Below, one piece after another: positions 17,639-27,139 of a DNA stretch of 64,000 nucleotides. This DNA is from JAPOUP01 sp965221405 (lineage in GTDB: Bacteria > Pseudomonadota > Alphaproteobacteria > Rhodobacterales > Rhodobacteraceae). The notes under the pieces are model-generated. The model made no database searches. It saw only the letters and a program-made list of their open reading frames with translations, and was not told the DNA's origin. Location of the stretch: positions 1-64,000 of the forward strand of contig CBDCSE010000003.1 in the NCBI GenBank assembly GCA_965221405.1, in the 5' to 3' direction. The position numbers and the translations under genes are program-made. Numbering within the stretch: the stretch's first letter is position 1; every line of letters starts with the position of its first letter.

Positions 17639-18530
17639 CCGTGAATGCGGGGAATCTAAGCAGGGGTTGTTGGTGTCTGCGCTCCACCGGCTCACCGGGC
17701 TCCGCCAATCGTTCCCTCGTCAGCGTGCGGAGCACGCGCACGAAGCGCAGCCGCCGGAAATCAGCGGTCAGCATCGCGCGTGGCTTAAGGTCAGGCCCGT
17801 CGATGACCTGGCCCACGAGGATGTTCTCCGGAAACACGTCGCCGTCACCTGAGGTGACTATCCGGTCGCCAGGCCGGATAAGTTCGATATTGTCAATGAA
17901 CCGCAGAAGAGGCAGGTTCGAATCGTCACCTGTCAGGATCGCGCGCTGACCGGAGGGCTGGATCATTACCGGAACCCTGCTGTTGATGTCGTTCAGCAGG
18001 ATGACGCGGGAAGTCCTGTTGCCTACGCCGCTGATTCTCCCGACGAGTCCCAGCCCGTCGGTGGCCGCCCAGCCATCGACGATTCCATCATGCATTCCGA
18101 TGTTGAGGAGTAAGGACCGTCGGAAGGGGGAGCCGCTGTCCGCGACGACGAGACCGGTGATGTAGGTCAGATCCGGTTCCTGTTTCACATTGTTGTATGT
18201 GCGAAGCATGGCGTTCTCCTGTTCAAGCTGCAGTGCGGCCTCTTTCCATGCCTTCATTTTCCTGAGTTCCCTTCGCAGTTCGACGTTCTGCGCGTGGATC
18301 CGACTGTAGGACCTAAGGTTCTCAAGCATTTCGGCGGTCTGCGTTACGGGAACCAGTAGCCAGTCTATGGCCGGAACGATTTGATCCACGATGAGCGCGC
18401 GCTGTCGTTCCGCCCGTGGATTATCGATCCGCCAGAACAGGAAGGTCGCCATCAGGAACACGACCAGCAATCCAATGAAGATGCGCCGGATGGTCCGGAG
18501 ATAGTTTCTTTTGCCGTTTTCCCCGGCCAC
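17631..18530 (-). CDS. mreC: Rod shape-determining protein MreC
   Basis: A 299-residue bitopic protein. One N-terminal transmembrane helix (IFIGLLVVFLMATFLFW, about 12-28), a coiled coil (about 75-105), then the periplasmic beta domain with GLVVADSGSPFRRSLLLNIG and GLVGRI. MreC connects cytoplasmic MreB to PBP2 in the periplasm. It lies 80 bases downstream of mreB. Confidence 0.95.
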   Translation of the reverse strand: MAGENGKRNYLRTIRRIFIGLLVVFLMATFLFWRIDNPRAERQRALIVDQIVPAIDWLLVPVTQTAEMLENLRSYSRIHAQNVELRRELRKMKAWKEAALQLEQENAMLRTYNNVKQEPDLTYITGLVVADSGSPFRRSLLLNIGMHDGIVDGWAATDGLGLVGRISGVGNRTSRVILLNDINSRVPVMIQPSGQRAILTGDDSNLPLLRFIDNIELIRPGDRIVTSGDGDVFPENILVGQVIDGPDLKPRAMLTADFRRLRFVRVLRTLTRERLAEPGEPVERRHQQPLLRFPAFTDG

Positions 18531-18610
18531 TCATGCCTCCAGCCTGGCCCGGATCCGGAACTGTCCGAGCCGCCGTACCCGTGGCTCACGGGCGTTCCTA
18601 TTGATCGATC

Positions 18611-19648
18611 TCAGCTTGCGTAGTCTATCACATGCCTGAACTGCTTTTCGTATTCCAGAGCCAGGCCGGTGCCAATGGCGACGCTGTTGAGGCAGTCGTC
18701 GGCGACGCTGACCGCGAGACCTGTCTGTTCCCTGAGCGCCACATCGAGTTCGGCGAGAAGGGCACCGCCTCCGGTAAGCATGACGCCGCGTTCAACGATG
18801 TCGGCGGCCAGATCCGGCGGCGTGGCCTCCAGTGCGGTGATCACGGCCTCGCAGATCTGCTGAACGGTCTCGGCGAGGGCCTCGGCGACCTCCGCCTGGT
18901 GGATCTCGATCTCTTTGGGCACGCCACGAAGCATATCACGGCCCCTGACGCGCTGCGAGGTTCCCCGCCCCTCGTCCGGAATCCGGGCCGAGCCGATCGA
19001 GGTCTTGAGCCGTTCCGCCGTTACCTCTCCGATCAGCAGATTCTGCTGGCGGCGGAGGTAGTTGATGATGGCCTGGTCCATCTGGTCACCACCAAAGCGC
19101 ACTGACCGCGCATAGACGATGTCTCCCAGACTCAGCACGGCGACTTCACTGGTTCCCCCGCCGATGTCAACGATCATGTTCCCTGTCGGCTCGACGATGG
19201 GCATGTTTGCGCCGAGCGCGGCCGCGATGGGTTCCGAGATCAGGCCGGCACGTCGGGCTCCAGCGCTCAGTACGGACTGACGTATGGCACGTTTTTCCAC
19301 CGGGGTCGCGCCGCAAGGCACGCATACTATGACCTTCGGCCTCACCAGCATCGAGCGCTTGTGCACTTTCCGGATGAAGGACTTGATCATTTCCTCCGCA
19401 ACGTCGAAGTCCGCGATGACGCCGTCGCGCATCGGCCGGATCGCTTCGATGTTCTCCGGCGTGCGTCCCTGCATCAGTTTGGCTTCCGAACCGACCGCCA
19501 GCACCTGCCTGCGCCCCTGACTGACGTGATAGGCGACCACCGAGGGTTCGTTCAGGATGATCCCGCGGCCCTTCACGTAGACAAGGGTATTCGCGGTTCC
19601 GAGATCGATCGCCATTTCGGATGAGAACAGACGGGAAATGACTTTCAT
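18611..19648 (-). CDS. mreB: Actin-like cell-shape protein MreB
   Basis: A 345-residue bacterial actin. AIDLGTANTLVYVKGRGI is the phosphate-1 loop, IVDIGGGTSEVAVLSLG the phosphate-2 loop, and LTGGGALL the adenosine motif. MreB filaments orient side-wall synthesis. I choose the ATG at 19648 (MKVISRLFSSEMAIDLG), matching homologues; the frame extends 18 codons further up without support. It is the first gene of the mreBCD-mrdA-rodA operon. Confidence 0.97.
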   Translation of the reverse strand: MKVISRLFSSEMAIDLGTANTLVYVKGRGIILNEPSVVAYHVSQGRRQVLAVGSEAKLMQGRTPENIEAIRPMRDGVIADFDVAEEMIKSFIRKVHKRSMLVRPKVIVCVPCGATPVEKRAIRQSVLSAGARRAGLISEPIAAALGANMPIVEPTGNMIVDIGGGTSEVAVLSLGDIVYARSVRFGGDQMDQAIINYLRRQQNLLIGEVTAERLKTSIGSARIPDEGRGTSQRVRGRDMLRGVPKEIEIHQAEVAEALAETVQQICEAVITALEATPPDLAADIVERGVMLTGGGALLAELDVALREQTGLAVSVADDCLNSVAIGTGLALEYEKQFRHVIDYAS

Positions 19649-20291
19649 GAGGTGATGGTCTTCCTTGGACGCTCCGGAGATCCGCGGTTCGGCCTCGCGC
19701 AATCCCGGACCTATAAAATCCCGGGGGGCAGGGCAAGGGGCCAGGGGCGGGGGCCGTGGGGCGGCAGCCGGAAAGACCGCGACGACGGTTCGGGCGGGAT
19801 TCGGCGATTTCCCGGGTCGGCCGGAAAGTCCCGCTCCGCTTCGGTCACGAGAGCCGATCAGCTGTAACCCCAGACATCATGACATGAACCGCAAATTCCA
19901 CAGGAAGGCACGTTCGGAGGACTGTGGTGCTGTCGGACTCCAGCACATCGTCCGGGACCGTCTCCGACGGGGGCCGCTTGCTGCCGTGGATCGACCGGCG
20001 AGCGAATCCATGCGGCTCCCACCGGGCGTCCCTTTGCCGCGGGTCGGATATGTCCGTTCCCGCCGACACGGGCGTCGCACCGCTCCGGTCCGGTCGGTGA
20101 ATTCGGGGTAGGGCTATCGCGTTTGGGCCAGGACATTGCGTTTATCCCCCGAAAATGCCCTGGACGACCTGAAAGGGCGGCGAGAAGCCCTTACCCGTGT
20201 CATTTCCGTTCTCATTCCGCGTCTCGGAAAATGGAGATGCATCGGCTTCGCTTTCAAACGCGATAACCCTGGCGAATCGGGGATGTCCGGT
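19649..20291. other. Intergenic region between two divergent operons
   Basis: About 640 bases with no supported gene. It must carry the mreB promoter on the minus strand, but I cannot place it with confidence. Open frames here have no family resemblance. Confidence 0.4.
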
Positions 20292-20319
20292 TTGTCAATC
20301 GCGGCCGCCTTGCTAAAAT
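20292..20319 (+). promoter_or_regulatory. Predicted sigma-70 promoter of the sugar operon
   Basis: TTGTCA at 20292-20297 and TAAAAT at 20314-20319 are spaced by 16 bases. A perfect AGGAGG lies 17 bases downstream at 20336-20341, ahead of a small ORF and the ABC transporter operon. Confidence 0.5.
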
Positions 20320-20349
20320 CCCCTCGATTCGCTTCAGGAGGTCATTCAT

Positions 20350-20571
20350 ATGGATCATGGTCGGTTCCGTCCGCTGTGTGGCGCTACGCACACTCCAGCA
20401 AAGGATATCCCGGCGCGGTTGCGTTCCTGTCCCCGCAATGCGCCTCGATGGCTGTACGGGTCGGCCGCGGGCTTACAGGTCAGGGTTCCGGTTGTGGCAG
20501 GGAGTCCGTTTCCGTGCGGCGGTGGTGCCGCGGGCGGAACCGCGCATGAGACCACGCCGGCCAGCCGTTAG
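20350..20571 (+). CDS. Small ORF with strong translation signals, unknown
   Basis: A 73-codon ORF starting at the ATG at 20350, eight bases after a perfect AGGAGG and 12 bases before the ABC ATPase gene. The predicted peptide is proline-, arginine- and glycine-rich, with five cysteines, no membrane segment and no family I recognise. It could be a leader ORF that couples translation to the operon, or a chance frame in GC-rich DNA. The Shine-Dalgarno and promoter are the only reasons to list it. Confidence 0.3.
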   Translation: MDHGRFRPLCGATHTPAKDIPARLRSCPRNAPRWLYGSAAGLQVRVPVVAGSPFPCGGGAAGGTAHETTPASR

Positions 20572-20583
20572 GTAAGGGAGCCA

Positions 20584-21651
20584 ATGACCGAGGTCCGAGT
20601 CCGGGATGTGCGAAAGGCCTATGGCGCGACGGATGTGATCCATGGTATGGATTTCACGATTCCCGATGGTGAATTCGTGGTTCTGGTCGGGCCTTCCGGA
20701 TGTGGAAAATCCACGCTTCTGCGGATGGTCGCGGGGCTGGAGGGCATCACTTCGGGGACGATCGCGATCGGCGACAGAGTGGTCAACGGCGTGCCGCCGT
20801 CGGATCGCGACATCGCAATGGTATTCCAGAACTACGCGCTCTACCCACATAAGACCGTCAGGTCGAACATGTCCTTCGCGCTCCGGATGCGGCGTATGGG
20901 CAAGGCGGAGATCGATCGCCGTGTCACCCAGGCGGCTGAGGTTCTGGGACTTGTGCCCTATCTTGAACGCTATCCCCGTTCGCTTTCCGGAGGTCAGCGG
21001 CAACGCGTGGCCATGGGACGCGCGATTGTCCGCGATCCGCAGGTCTTTCTTTTCGATGAGCCGCTGTCAAACCTGGACGCGAAGCTTCGCGTCCAGATGC
21101 GTGCCGAGATCCGCGAGCTGCACCAGCGCCTCAGGACAACGACCATCTACGTGACGCACGATCAGATAGAGGCCATGACCATGGCCGACCGGATCGTGGT
21201 CATGGAAAGCGGCCATATTCGACAGATCGGCCCACCCCTCGATCTTTACGACAGGCCTGCCAACCGATTTGTCGCTGAGTTCATCGGGTCGCCATCCATG
21301 AACATCCTTGACGGCCATGTCAAATGTGGTGACGGGCCCGGAGCGCATGTGCAGACCGCGGGATATTCCGTTGCGGTGGCCAGCGGCCCCGCTTTGGTCG
21401 ACGGGATGAAAGTGAAACTGGGCATCAGGCCGGAGCATCTGTCGCTTTCGGATGATGGATTGCCGGCGACCGTCTCCGTGGTGGAGCCGACCGGTTCGGA
21501 AACCCATGTCGTGGCCAGGGCCCAGGCGACGGAGATCGTCGCCGTTTTCCGCGAAAGGCATTCGCTTTCGCCGGGTCAGTCGATCTTCCTGTCACCTGAT
21601 TCCGCCCGGATCCATCTTTTTGACACCGAGACCGGCGACAGGCTGAACTGA
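20584..21651 (+). CDS. Sugar ABC transporter ATP-binding protein (MalK/UgpC type)
   Basis: A 355-residue CUT1-type ABC ATPase. Walker A GPSGCGKST is at 36-44, the signature LSGGQRQR at about 134, and Walker B VFLFDEPLSNLDAKLR follows, then a C-terminal TOBE/MalK regulatory region (MKVKLGIRPEHLSL). It energises carbohydrate uptake. AAGGGAG precedes the ATG. The cognate permeases and binding protein are probably the minus-strand genes at 29.4-33.2 kb, which lack their own ATPase. Confidence 0.93.
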   Translation: MTEVRVRDVRKAYGATDVIHGMDFTIPDGEFVVLVGPSGCGKSTLLRMVAGLEGITSGTIAIGDRVVNGVPPSDRDIAMVFQNYALYPHKTVRSNMSFALRMRRMGKAEIDRRVTQAAEVLGLVPYLERYPRSLSGGQRQRVAMGRAIVRDPQVFLFDEPLSNLDAKLRVQMRAEIRELHQRLRTTTIYVTHDQIEAMTMADRIVVMESGHIRQIGPPLDLYDRPANRFVAEFIGSPSMNILDGHVKCGDGPGAHVQTAGYSVAVASGPALVDGMKVKLGIRPEHLSLSDDGLPATVSVVEPTGSETHVVARAQATEIVAVFRERHSLSPGQSIFLSPDSARIHLFDTETGDRLN

Positions 21652-21750
21652 CCGGATGTCTATGTGGCCGGAACGGGAAGCCAACTCTTTGACAAAGCAG
21701 GCGCAGCGGGAAATCCCGACTGAAGTTCTGGCCATGAATGGGGAGTGCCT

Positions 21751-22734
21751 GTGACGGAAAAACAGTTGAGAAGCCAACGTTATGCGGCGCGCCTGAACGC
21801 TTTCAGGGCGGCTCTTCCGGCGAACCGGCGTGACACGCCGCATCTGCTTGAGGCCGCGGCTGGGGTCGGGAAACTCCATGCCGCCGATCTCAATTACCCG
21901 GATCAGGTCTCTGTCACCAATGAGGTGGAAGTGCGTGCCGCGCTCGAGGCCAATGAAATGCTGCTTAACGGTGTCGCCATGCGATACTACGGAGAGGCGG
22001 CGTTCGCGATCGGCGCATTCACCAATCCGGAACCTTCGGTCAGGCGGATGGCCATCGACCAGACACGCGAGGCGATGGATCTCGGTGCCAGGCTCGGTGC
22101 GGGACAGGTGACGCTGTGGATGGGGCAGGACGGGTTCGACTATCCCTTCCAGATGGACTATGCCCGGGCTTGGGATGACACTATTTCGGCCATGGCCGAG
22201 GTCGCGGACCACAACCGCGAGATGGACGTCGCAATCGAATACAAGCCGAACGACCCGCGCGCCTTTTCGCTGATGCCGGATGTCGGAACGACACTTCTCG
22301 CCGTGCATGAGCTTGACCGGCCCAATGTCGGCGTAACGCTGGATTTCGCGCATGTCCTCTATGCGGATGAAATGCCAGCCTGCGCCGCGCGTCTTGTCGC
22401 GCGGAATTCCCGTCTGCTTGGTGTTCATCTGAACGACGGTTACGGCAAGCGCGATGACGGATTGATGGTCGGCACGGTACATCCGGCGGCGACGTTGGAG
22501 CTCTTCCTCGAGCTTGACCGGATCGGCTATGACGGTGTGATCTACTTTGACACGTTTCCGGATCACTCCGGGCTGGACCCCATTGAAGAGGTCCGGACGA
22601 ACATCCGGATGGCGGAACGATTCCGTGCCGTGGCCGGACTGCTCCGCGGTGACCGGGATCTCGCCGAAGCGGTGGCCCGTCAGGATGCCGCTCTCAGCCA
22701 GCGCATCGTCGCCCGTGCACTCTACGGAGAATGA
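21751..22734 (+). CDS. Sugar phosphate isomerase/epimerase-like TIM barrel
   Basis: A 327-residue xylose-isomerase-like TIM-barrel (AP_endonuc_2 family). Metal-binding candidates are visible in VAIEYKPNDP, GVTLDFAHVLYADE, LLGVHLNDGYG and IYFDTFPD, spaced as in sugar isomerases and 3-epimerases. It probably interconverts a ketose and aldose or epimerises a sugar; the substrate is not evident. Start: GTG at 21751, five bases after GGGGAG; GTG at 21745 is in frame and possible. The stop overlaps the next gene (ATGA). Confidence 0.8.
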   Translation: MTEKQLRSQRYAARLNAFRAALPANRRDTPHLLEAAAGVGKLHAADLNYPDQVSVTNEVEVRAALEANEMLLNGVAMRYYGEAAFAIGAFTNPEPSVRRMAIDQTREAMDLGARLGAGQVTLWMGQDGFDYPFQMDYARAWDDTISAMAEVADHNREMDVAIEYKPNDPRAFSLMPDVGTTLLAVHELDRPNVGVTLDFAHVLYADEMPACAARLVARNSRLLGVHLNDGYGKRDDGLMVGTVHPAATLELFLELDRIGYDGVIYFDTFPDHSGLDPIEEVRTNIRMAERFRAVAGLLRGDRDLAEAVARQDAALSQRIVARALYGE

Positions 22735-23633
22735 GCGGGATCGTCGTTCTCGGTGCGCTGCACCATGACGTCGTCGCGGATGCTCGCCGCATGCCGCGAC
22801 CGGATGAGACGCTTCCCGGCACCAACATCGACCACCGCTTCGGCGGTAAGGGTGGCAACCAGGCCGTGGCGGCCGCACGGATGGGTGCCTGCGTGTCGAT
22901 GGCCGGGCGGATCGGGCGTGACATGGCAGCCGGGACGATCCGCGCCGTTCTGGAGGCTGAGGGTGTGGAGCACTCCCGTGTCATTGGGATCGATGCGCCA
23001 ACTGGCGCCAGCGTTGCCATCACGCTTCCGTCGGGCGAGTATGGCGCCGTCATCGTTCCCGGCGCGAATCTCGACAATGACGGTAATGATGCCTGGCGTG
23101 AACCGCCCTCCACGGGTCTTATCCAGAACGAAATTCCCGAGGCCGCGAATCTCGCGTTCGCCTCCGGCCTGCCTTCAGACGCCCTGCTGATCGCCAATGC
23201 CGCTCCGGCGCGTCGGCTCGCCAGCGAACTGGCGGAACGGATCGACGTCCTGGTCGTGAACACCGTTGAGGCCGAGGGTCTTACAGGGTGCCGCGATCCG
23301 GACTCCGCTCTGTCCACCCTGTCCTGCATGGTGCAGGGCGCCGTCGTACTGACCCGGGGTGCGGAAGGTGCCATTTTGCGGGAAAACGGCCGGATCACGC
23401 GCCATCCGGGCCATTCGGTGGAGGTCGTGAGTGCCCACGGGGCAGGGGACATGTTCACCGGCGCGCTCGCCGCCCGATTGACTTCGGGCGACCCGCTGGA
23501 GTCCGCACTGCGTTTTGCCCAGGCCGCCGCGGGACTGTTCGTGTCCTCGCCCATTGACCGTAGAGGCGAAGTCACATACGCCGCCGTTGAGGCGTTCCTT
23601 GCCCGGGGTAGACGGGAGGTGGTGGATCCGTGA
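22731..23633 (+). CDS. Ribokinase-like PfkB-family carbohydrate kinase
   Basis: A 300-residue kinase. The N-terminal VVLGALHHDVVADARRMPRPDET, the GGKGGNQAVAAARMG motif (about 39-53) and the C-terminal SAHGAGDMFTGALAARL with catalytic aspartate place it near ribokinase. The acceptor sugar is unknown. It overlaps the isomerase gene, so the two are likely coupled. A second kinase of the unrelated FGGY fold lies in the same operon. Confidence 0.85.
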   Translation: MSGIVVLGALHHDVVADARRMPRPDETLPGTNIDHRFGGKGGNQAVAAARMGACVSMAGRIGRDMAAGTIRAVLEAEGVEHSRVIGIDAPTGASVAITLPSGEYGAVIVPGANLDNDGNDAWREPPSTGLIQNEIPEAANLAFASGLPSDALLIANAAPARRLASELAERIDVLVVNTVEAEGLTGCRDPDSALSTLSCMVQGAVVLTRGAEGAILRENGRITRHPGHSVEVVSAHGAGDMFTGALAARLTSGDPLESALRFAQAAAGLFVSSPIDRRGEVTYAAVEAFLARGRREVVDP

Positions 23634-23673
23634 TCGATACTGTCCGCCCGGGAGCGATAGAGGGAAAAGATCG

Positions 23674-24477
23674 ATGACCAGATACGAGGCGCTGTTCGGA
23701 ACGGTCAAGCCCGTTATCGGTATGGTTCATCTGGGGGCCTTGCCGGGAGCGCCGCTCCATGATGCCGGCGGTGGCCTGGACGGTCTTGTCGCGTCGGCGC
23801 GGGCGGATCTCGCTGCCCTTCAGGAAGCGGGATTCGATGCCGTTATGTTCGGAAACGAAAACGACAGGCCTTACGAACTGAAGGTCGACACCGCATCTAC
23901 CGCCACGATGGCATTCGTCATTGGACAGTTGAGGAGCGAGATCACGGTTCCCTTCGGCGTCAATGTTCTCTGGGATCCGATGGCGACTGTCGCGCTCGCG
24001 GTGTCCACTGGCGCCGCATTCTGCCGTGAGATCTTTACGGGCACCTATGCCTCCGACATGGGGCTTTGGTCTCCCGATGCGGGCAGGGCAATGCGCTACC
24101 GCGATCGTCTGGGGCGTTCGGATCTCGTCATGCTCTACAACGTGTCCGCCGAGTTCGCGGACAGCCTTGACCGACGGCCGCTTCAGGACAGGGCCCGATC
24201 AGCGGTCTTTTCCTCGATTCCCGATGCCGTTCTGGTTTCCGGTACCATCACCGGCGAGGCCGCGGAACTGCGGGATCTGGAGGCGGTGAAGGCAGTGCTG
24301 CCAAATACTCCGGTCATGGCTAACACAGGCGTTAGGCATGACACCGTCGCCGACGTCCTGAAGATCGCGGATGGCTGCATTGTCGGCTCGGCGCTGAAGT
24401 TCGATGGCGATACCTGGAAAGGGGTCGATCCGGTTCGGGCGCGGGATTTCATTCGGCGGGCAAGATCCGTTACATGA
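23674..24477 (+). CDS. BtpA/SgcQ-family protein, putative nucleosidase/phosphorylase fold
   Basis: A 267-residue TIM-barrel protein of the BtpA/SgcQ family (PF03437). KPVIGMVHLGALPGAPLHD at the start, DAVMFGNENDRPYEL (about 52-66), GVNVLWDPMATVALA and FCREIFTGTYASDMG, and the late ANTGVRHDTVADVLKIADGCIVGSALK phosphate-site region are all family signatures. BtpA was linked to photosystem I assembly in cyanobacteria; SgcQ in E. coli is a putative nucleosidase in a sugar operon. Here the context is sugar catabolism. I start at ATG 23674, beyond the end of the kinase gene. It overlaps the M42 gene by four bases. Confidence 0.88.
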   Translation: MTRYEALFGTVKPVIGMVHLGALPGAPLHDAGGGLDGLVASARADLAALQEAGFDAVMFGNENDRPYELKVDTASTATMAFVIGQLRSEITVPFGVNVLWDPMATVALAVSTGAAFCREIFTGTYASDMGLWSPDAGRAMRYRDRLGRSDLVMLYNVSAEFADSLDRRPLQDRARSAVFSSIPDAVLVSGTITGEAAELRDLEAVKAVLPNTPVMANTGVRHDTVADVLKIADGCIVGSALKFDGDTWKGVDPVRARDFIRRARSVT

Positions 24478-25547
24478 GTGTTCGTGACCTCCTTATTGAC
24501 CTCATGTCAGTTCCCGGACTCTCGGGACACGAGGACCGTGTACGCCGACGGATTTCCGGTCACCTCCGCCCATTGCCCTTGGCGAGCGATCGGTTGGGCA
24601 ATCTCTGGACCACCGTTGAGGGTCGTGGGCCGAACGTGCTTCTGTTCACCCATATGGATCAGCCCGGCTTCGTGGTCCGCAGGATCGAAGCCGATGGCTT
24701 TCTCCGTCTCCACCGTGTCGGCGGTGTGCCCGAGCGCGCCCTTGCCAGCCAGATGGTAACCGTCTGTCTCGGTGAGGGGCGGGATATCGATGGGGTGATC
24801 GCCAACAAGAGCCACCACGCCACGACCCCGGAGGAGAGGTACACGGTTGTCCGTTGTTCGGACCTTTATGTTGACTGCGGCTTCGACACCCGCGGGGGAG
24901 CTGAAGCGGCCGGTATCGGTATCGGCGCTCCGGTCGTCTATCGCCCCGGCGGTTCGCGATTGGGAGAACACCGCGTGACCGGTCCCGCCATTGATGACCG
25001 GGCGGGTTGCGCGGTCCTGATCGAGGTCGCCCGCCTGCTTGCGGGCCGCGGTGAGGGCCCGACCGTTCACGTTGCCTTCACGACGCAGGAGGAGTTCTCC
25101 CTGCGCGGCGCCCAGCCTCTGGCGCAGCGGCTGCGGCCGGACATCGCCATTCAGGTCGATATCATGCTGGCCACCGATACACCCGACATGGTTGGTCTGG
25201 GCGAAATGCTTCTGGGTCAGGGGCCGGGAATCAGTCTTTACAGTTTCCACGGTCGTGGCACTCTCAATGGAGTGATCCCGCATCCAGCAATGGTCAGGCT
25301 GTTCGAGACAACGGCCGGCGAGATCGGTATGCCCCTCCAGCGCAGCGCCCAGATTGGAGTGCTGACCGATCTGTCCTATGTCCAGCCTGTCGGCGAAGGT
25401 GTCGCCTCGATCGACGTGGGGTTTCCCATGCGTTATTCGCATTCCTCACACGAGATCGTTGATCTTCGCGACCTGGACGCACTGGGTGAACTGCTGATCG
25501 CCGCACTGGCGCGTATCGATCCGGGTTTCAGCCTTTCGCGTGATTGA
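24474..25547 (+). CDS. M42-family metallo-hydrolase (SgcX/FrvX-like)
   Basis: A 357-residue M42 aminopeptidase-fold protein. Dinuclear metal ligands can be matched to LLFTHMDQPGF, GPAIDDRAGCAVL, TTQEEFSLRGA, QVDIMLATDTP and the terminal YSHSSHEIVD. In E. coli, M42 members FrvX and SgcX sit in carbohydrate operons and were once called endoglucanases. SgcX and SgcQ homologues side by side here repeat that association. A deblocking peptidase or amidase role on a glycosylated substrate is possible. ATG overlaps the upstream stop. Confidence 0.85.
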   Translation: MSVRDLLIDLMSVPGLSGHEDRVRRRISGHLRPLPLASDRLGNLWTTVEGRGPNVLLFTHMDQPGFVVRRIEADGFLRLHRVGGVPERALASQMVTVCLGEGRDIDGVIANKSHHATTPEERYTVVRCSDLYVDCGFDTRGGAEAAGIGIGAPVVYRPGGSRLGEHRVTGPAIDDRAGCAVLIEVARLLAGRGEGPTVHVAFTTQEEFSLRGAQPLAQRLRPDIAIQVDIMLATDTPDMVGLGEMLLGQGPGISLYSFHGRGTLNGVIPHPAMVRLFETTAGEIGMPLQRSAQIGVLTDLSYVQPVGEGVASIDVGFPMRYSHSSHEIVDLRDLDALGELLIAALARIDPGFSLSRD

Positions 25548-25564
25548 CGGGCCGGACGGAACCC

Positions 25565-27094
25565 GTGCCATATACACTCGGCATCGACATAGGAACCTAC
25601 GAATCGAAGGGGGTGCTGGTGTGCGCCGGTACCGGCGCCATTGTCGCGCAGGCCGCGCACCCGCACGAAATGCTCGTGCCCCGACCGGGCTGGGCGGAAC
25701 ATCGGCCCGAGGAGGACTGGTGGGGCGACACGGTGCGCATCATCCGTCAACTCGTTTCCGGGAGCGGCATTGGAGCGGATCAGATCGCCGCGCTCGCGGT
25801 CTCCGCCATCGGTCCCTGCATGCTGCCCGTGGATGCGGACGGACGGCCGCTGATGAACGGAGTCCTGTACGGTGTCGATACGCGCGCCGAAAGGGAGATC
25901 GCCGATCTGAACTCGAGGATCGGCGAAAGCGATATCCTCGCGACCTGCGGCAACGCGTTGACGTCTCAGTCGGTCGGCCCGAAAATACTCTGGTTCAGGC
26001 GAAACCATCCCGATCTATACGCGAAGACGCACAAGATACTGACCTCAACCAGTTTCATAATGCACCGTCTGACCGATGAATGGGTGATCGACCACTATAC
26101 GGCCACGAACCTGAATCCTCTGTACGATGTGGACAGGCTTGAATGGACGGACAGGCTGACCGGCGAGATCATCGCGCCCGAGCGACTGCCAAGGCTGTGT
26201 TGGAGTACCGAGATAGCGGGTTTCGTCACTGCCCGGGCCGCCGCCGAAACGGGTCTGGCGAAGGGTACTCCGGTCACTTGCGGCACCATCGATGCCGCAG
26301 CTGAGGCCGTCAGTGTGGGTGTCCGCGGATCGGGTGACATGATGATGATGTATGGTTCGACTGTCTTCATCATACAGGTGACCGGCGAGCCGGTGCGGGA
26401 CCCCCGACTCTGGTATGCGCCCTGGCTTGTACCCGGTCGGCATGCATCGATGGCGGGACTCGCGACTTCGGGTACGCTCACGCACTGGTTCCGCGACCGG
26501 TTCGCCAGGGAACTCGGTCGTGAGGAAGCGTTCTCCCGGCTTGCCGCGGAGGCCTCTGAGTCGCGTCCCGGTGCGAACGGACTGATAATGCTTCCTTATT
26601 TTTCGGGTGAACGCACGCCGATCCACGATCCAATAGCGAAAGGCGTCTTTTTCGGGCTTAACCTGACCCACACCCGGGGAGATCTGTACCGAGCGGTGAT
26701 CGAGGGCATCGCCATGGGCACCGCCCACGTGTTGGAGACCTATAGGGAGATAGATGCGGAGCCGGCGCGAATCATGGCTGTCGGGGGCGGTACCAAAAAT
26801 GGGCTCTGGCTGCGGTCCACATCCGATTTCGGTGATGTGACCCAGACGGTCAGCGGAATTTCGGTCGGTGCCTGTTATGGCGATGCATTCCTCGCGGCTC
26901 TTGCCGTCGGACTGGCCCGGTGGGATGACATTGGTGACTGGAACCCGCCAACGGGGACGGTTGCGCCGCAGCGTCTGGAGATGCATGAACGTCACTATCG
27001 GCTCTTCCGGCGTCTTTACGGGCGGACCAGGGATATCGCGGTCGAGTTGGATGTGGGCTCCGCGTACTTAAGTGCCTCCCTATCGCTCTCCTGA
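25565..27094 (+). CDS. FGGY-family carbohydrate kinase
   Basis: A 509-residue xylulokinase-like kinase. The N-terminal TLGIDIGTYESKGVL is the phosphate-1 loop, PGWAEHRPEEDWW is the usual sugar-side motif, and MAVGGGTKNGLWLRSTSDFGDVTQTV is the adenosine motif. I prefer the GTG at 25565 (VPYTLGIDIG) with GGACGGA upstream; a TTG at 25544 overlapping the previous stop is the alternative. The last gene of the plus-strand operon. The specific sugar is unknown. Confidence 0.88.
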   Translation: MPYTLGIDIGTYESKGVLVCAGTGAIVAQAAHPHEMLVPRPGWAEHRPEEDWWGDTVRIIRQLVSGSGIGADQIAALAVSAIGPCMLPVDADGRPLMNGVLYGVDTRAEREIADLNSRIGESDILATCGNALTSQSVGPKILWFRRNHPDLYAKTHKILTSTSFIMHRLTDEWVIDHYTATNLNPLYDVDRLEWTDRLTGEIIAPERLPRLCWSTEIAGFVTARAAAETGLAKGTPVTCGTIDAAAEAVSVGVRGSGDMMMMYGSTVFIIQVTGEPVRDPRLWYAPWLVPGRHASMAGLATSGTLTHWFRDRFARELGREEAFSRLAAEASESRPGANGLIMLPYFSGERTPIHDPIAKGVFFGLNLTHTRGDLYRAVIEGIAMGTAHVLETYREIDAEPARIMAVGGGTKNGLWLRSTSDFGDVTQTVSGISVGACYGDAFLAALAVGLARWDDIGDWNPPTGTVAPQRLEMHERHYRLFRRLYGRTRDIAVELDVGSAYLSASLSLS

Positions 27095-27139
27095 CCGTTC
27101 GAGCTGTCGGGCGATGAAAGCCGTTTCGCGATCGTCATT

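Noticed and set aside
21592..22878. A 428-codon minus-strand frame in the sugar operon
   Set aside because: It is antisense to the isomerase gene, which has family motifs and an overlapping downstream partner.
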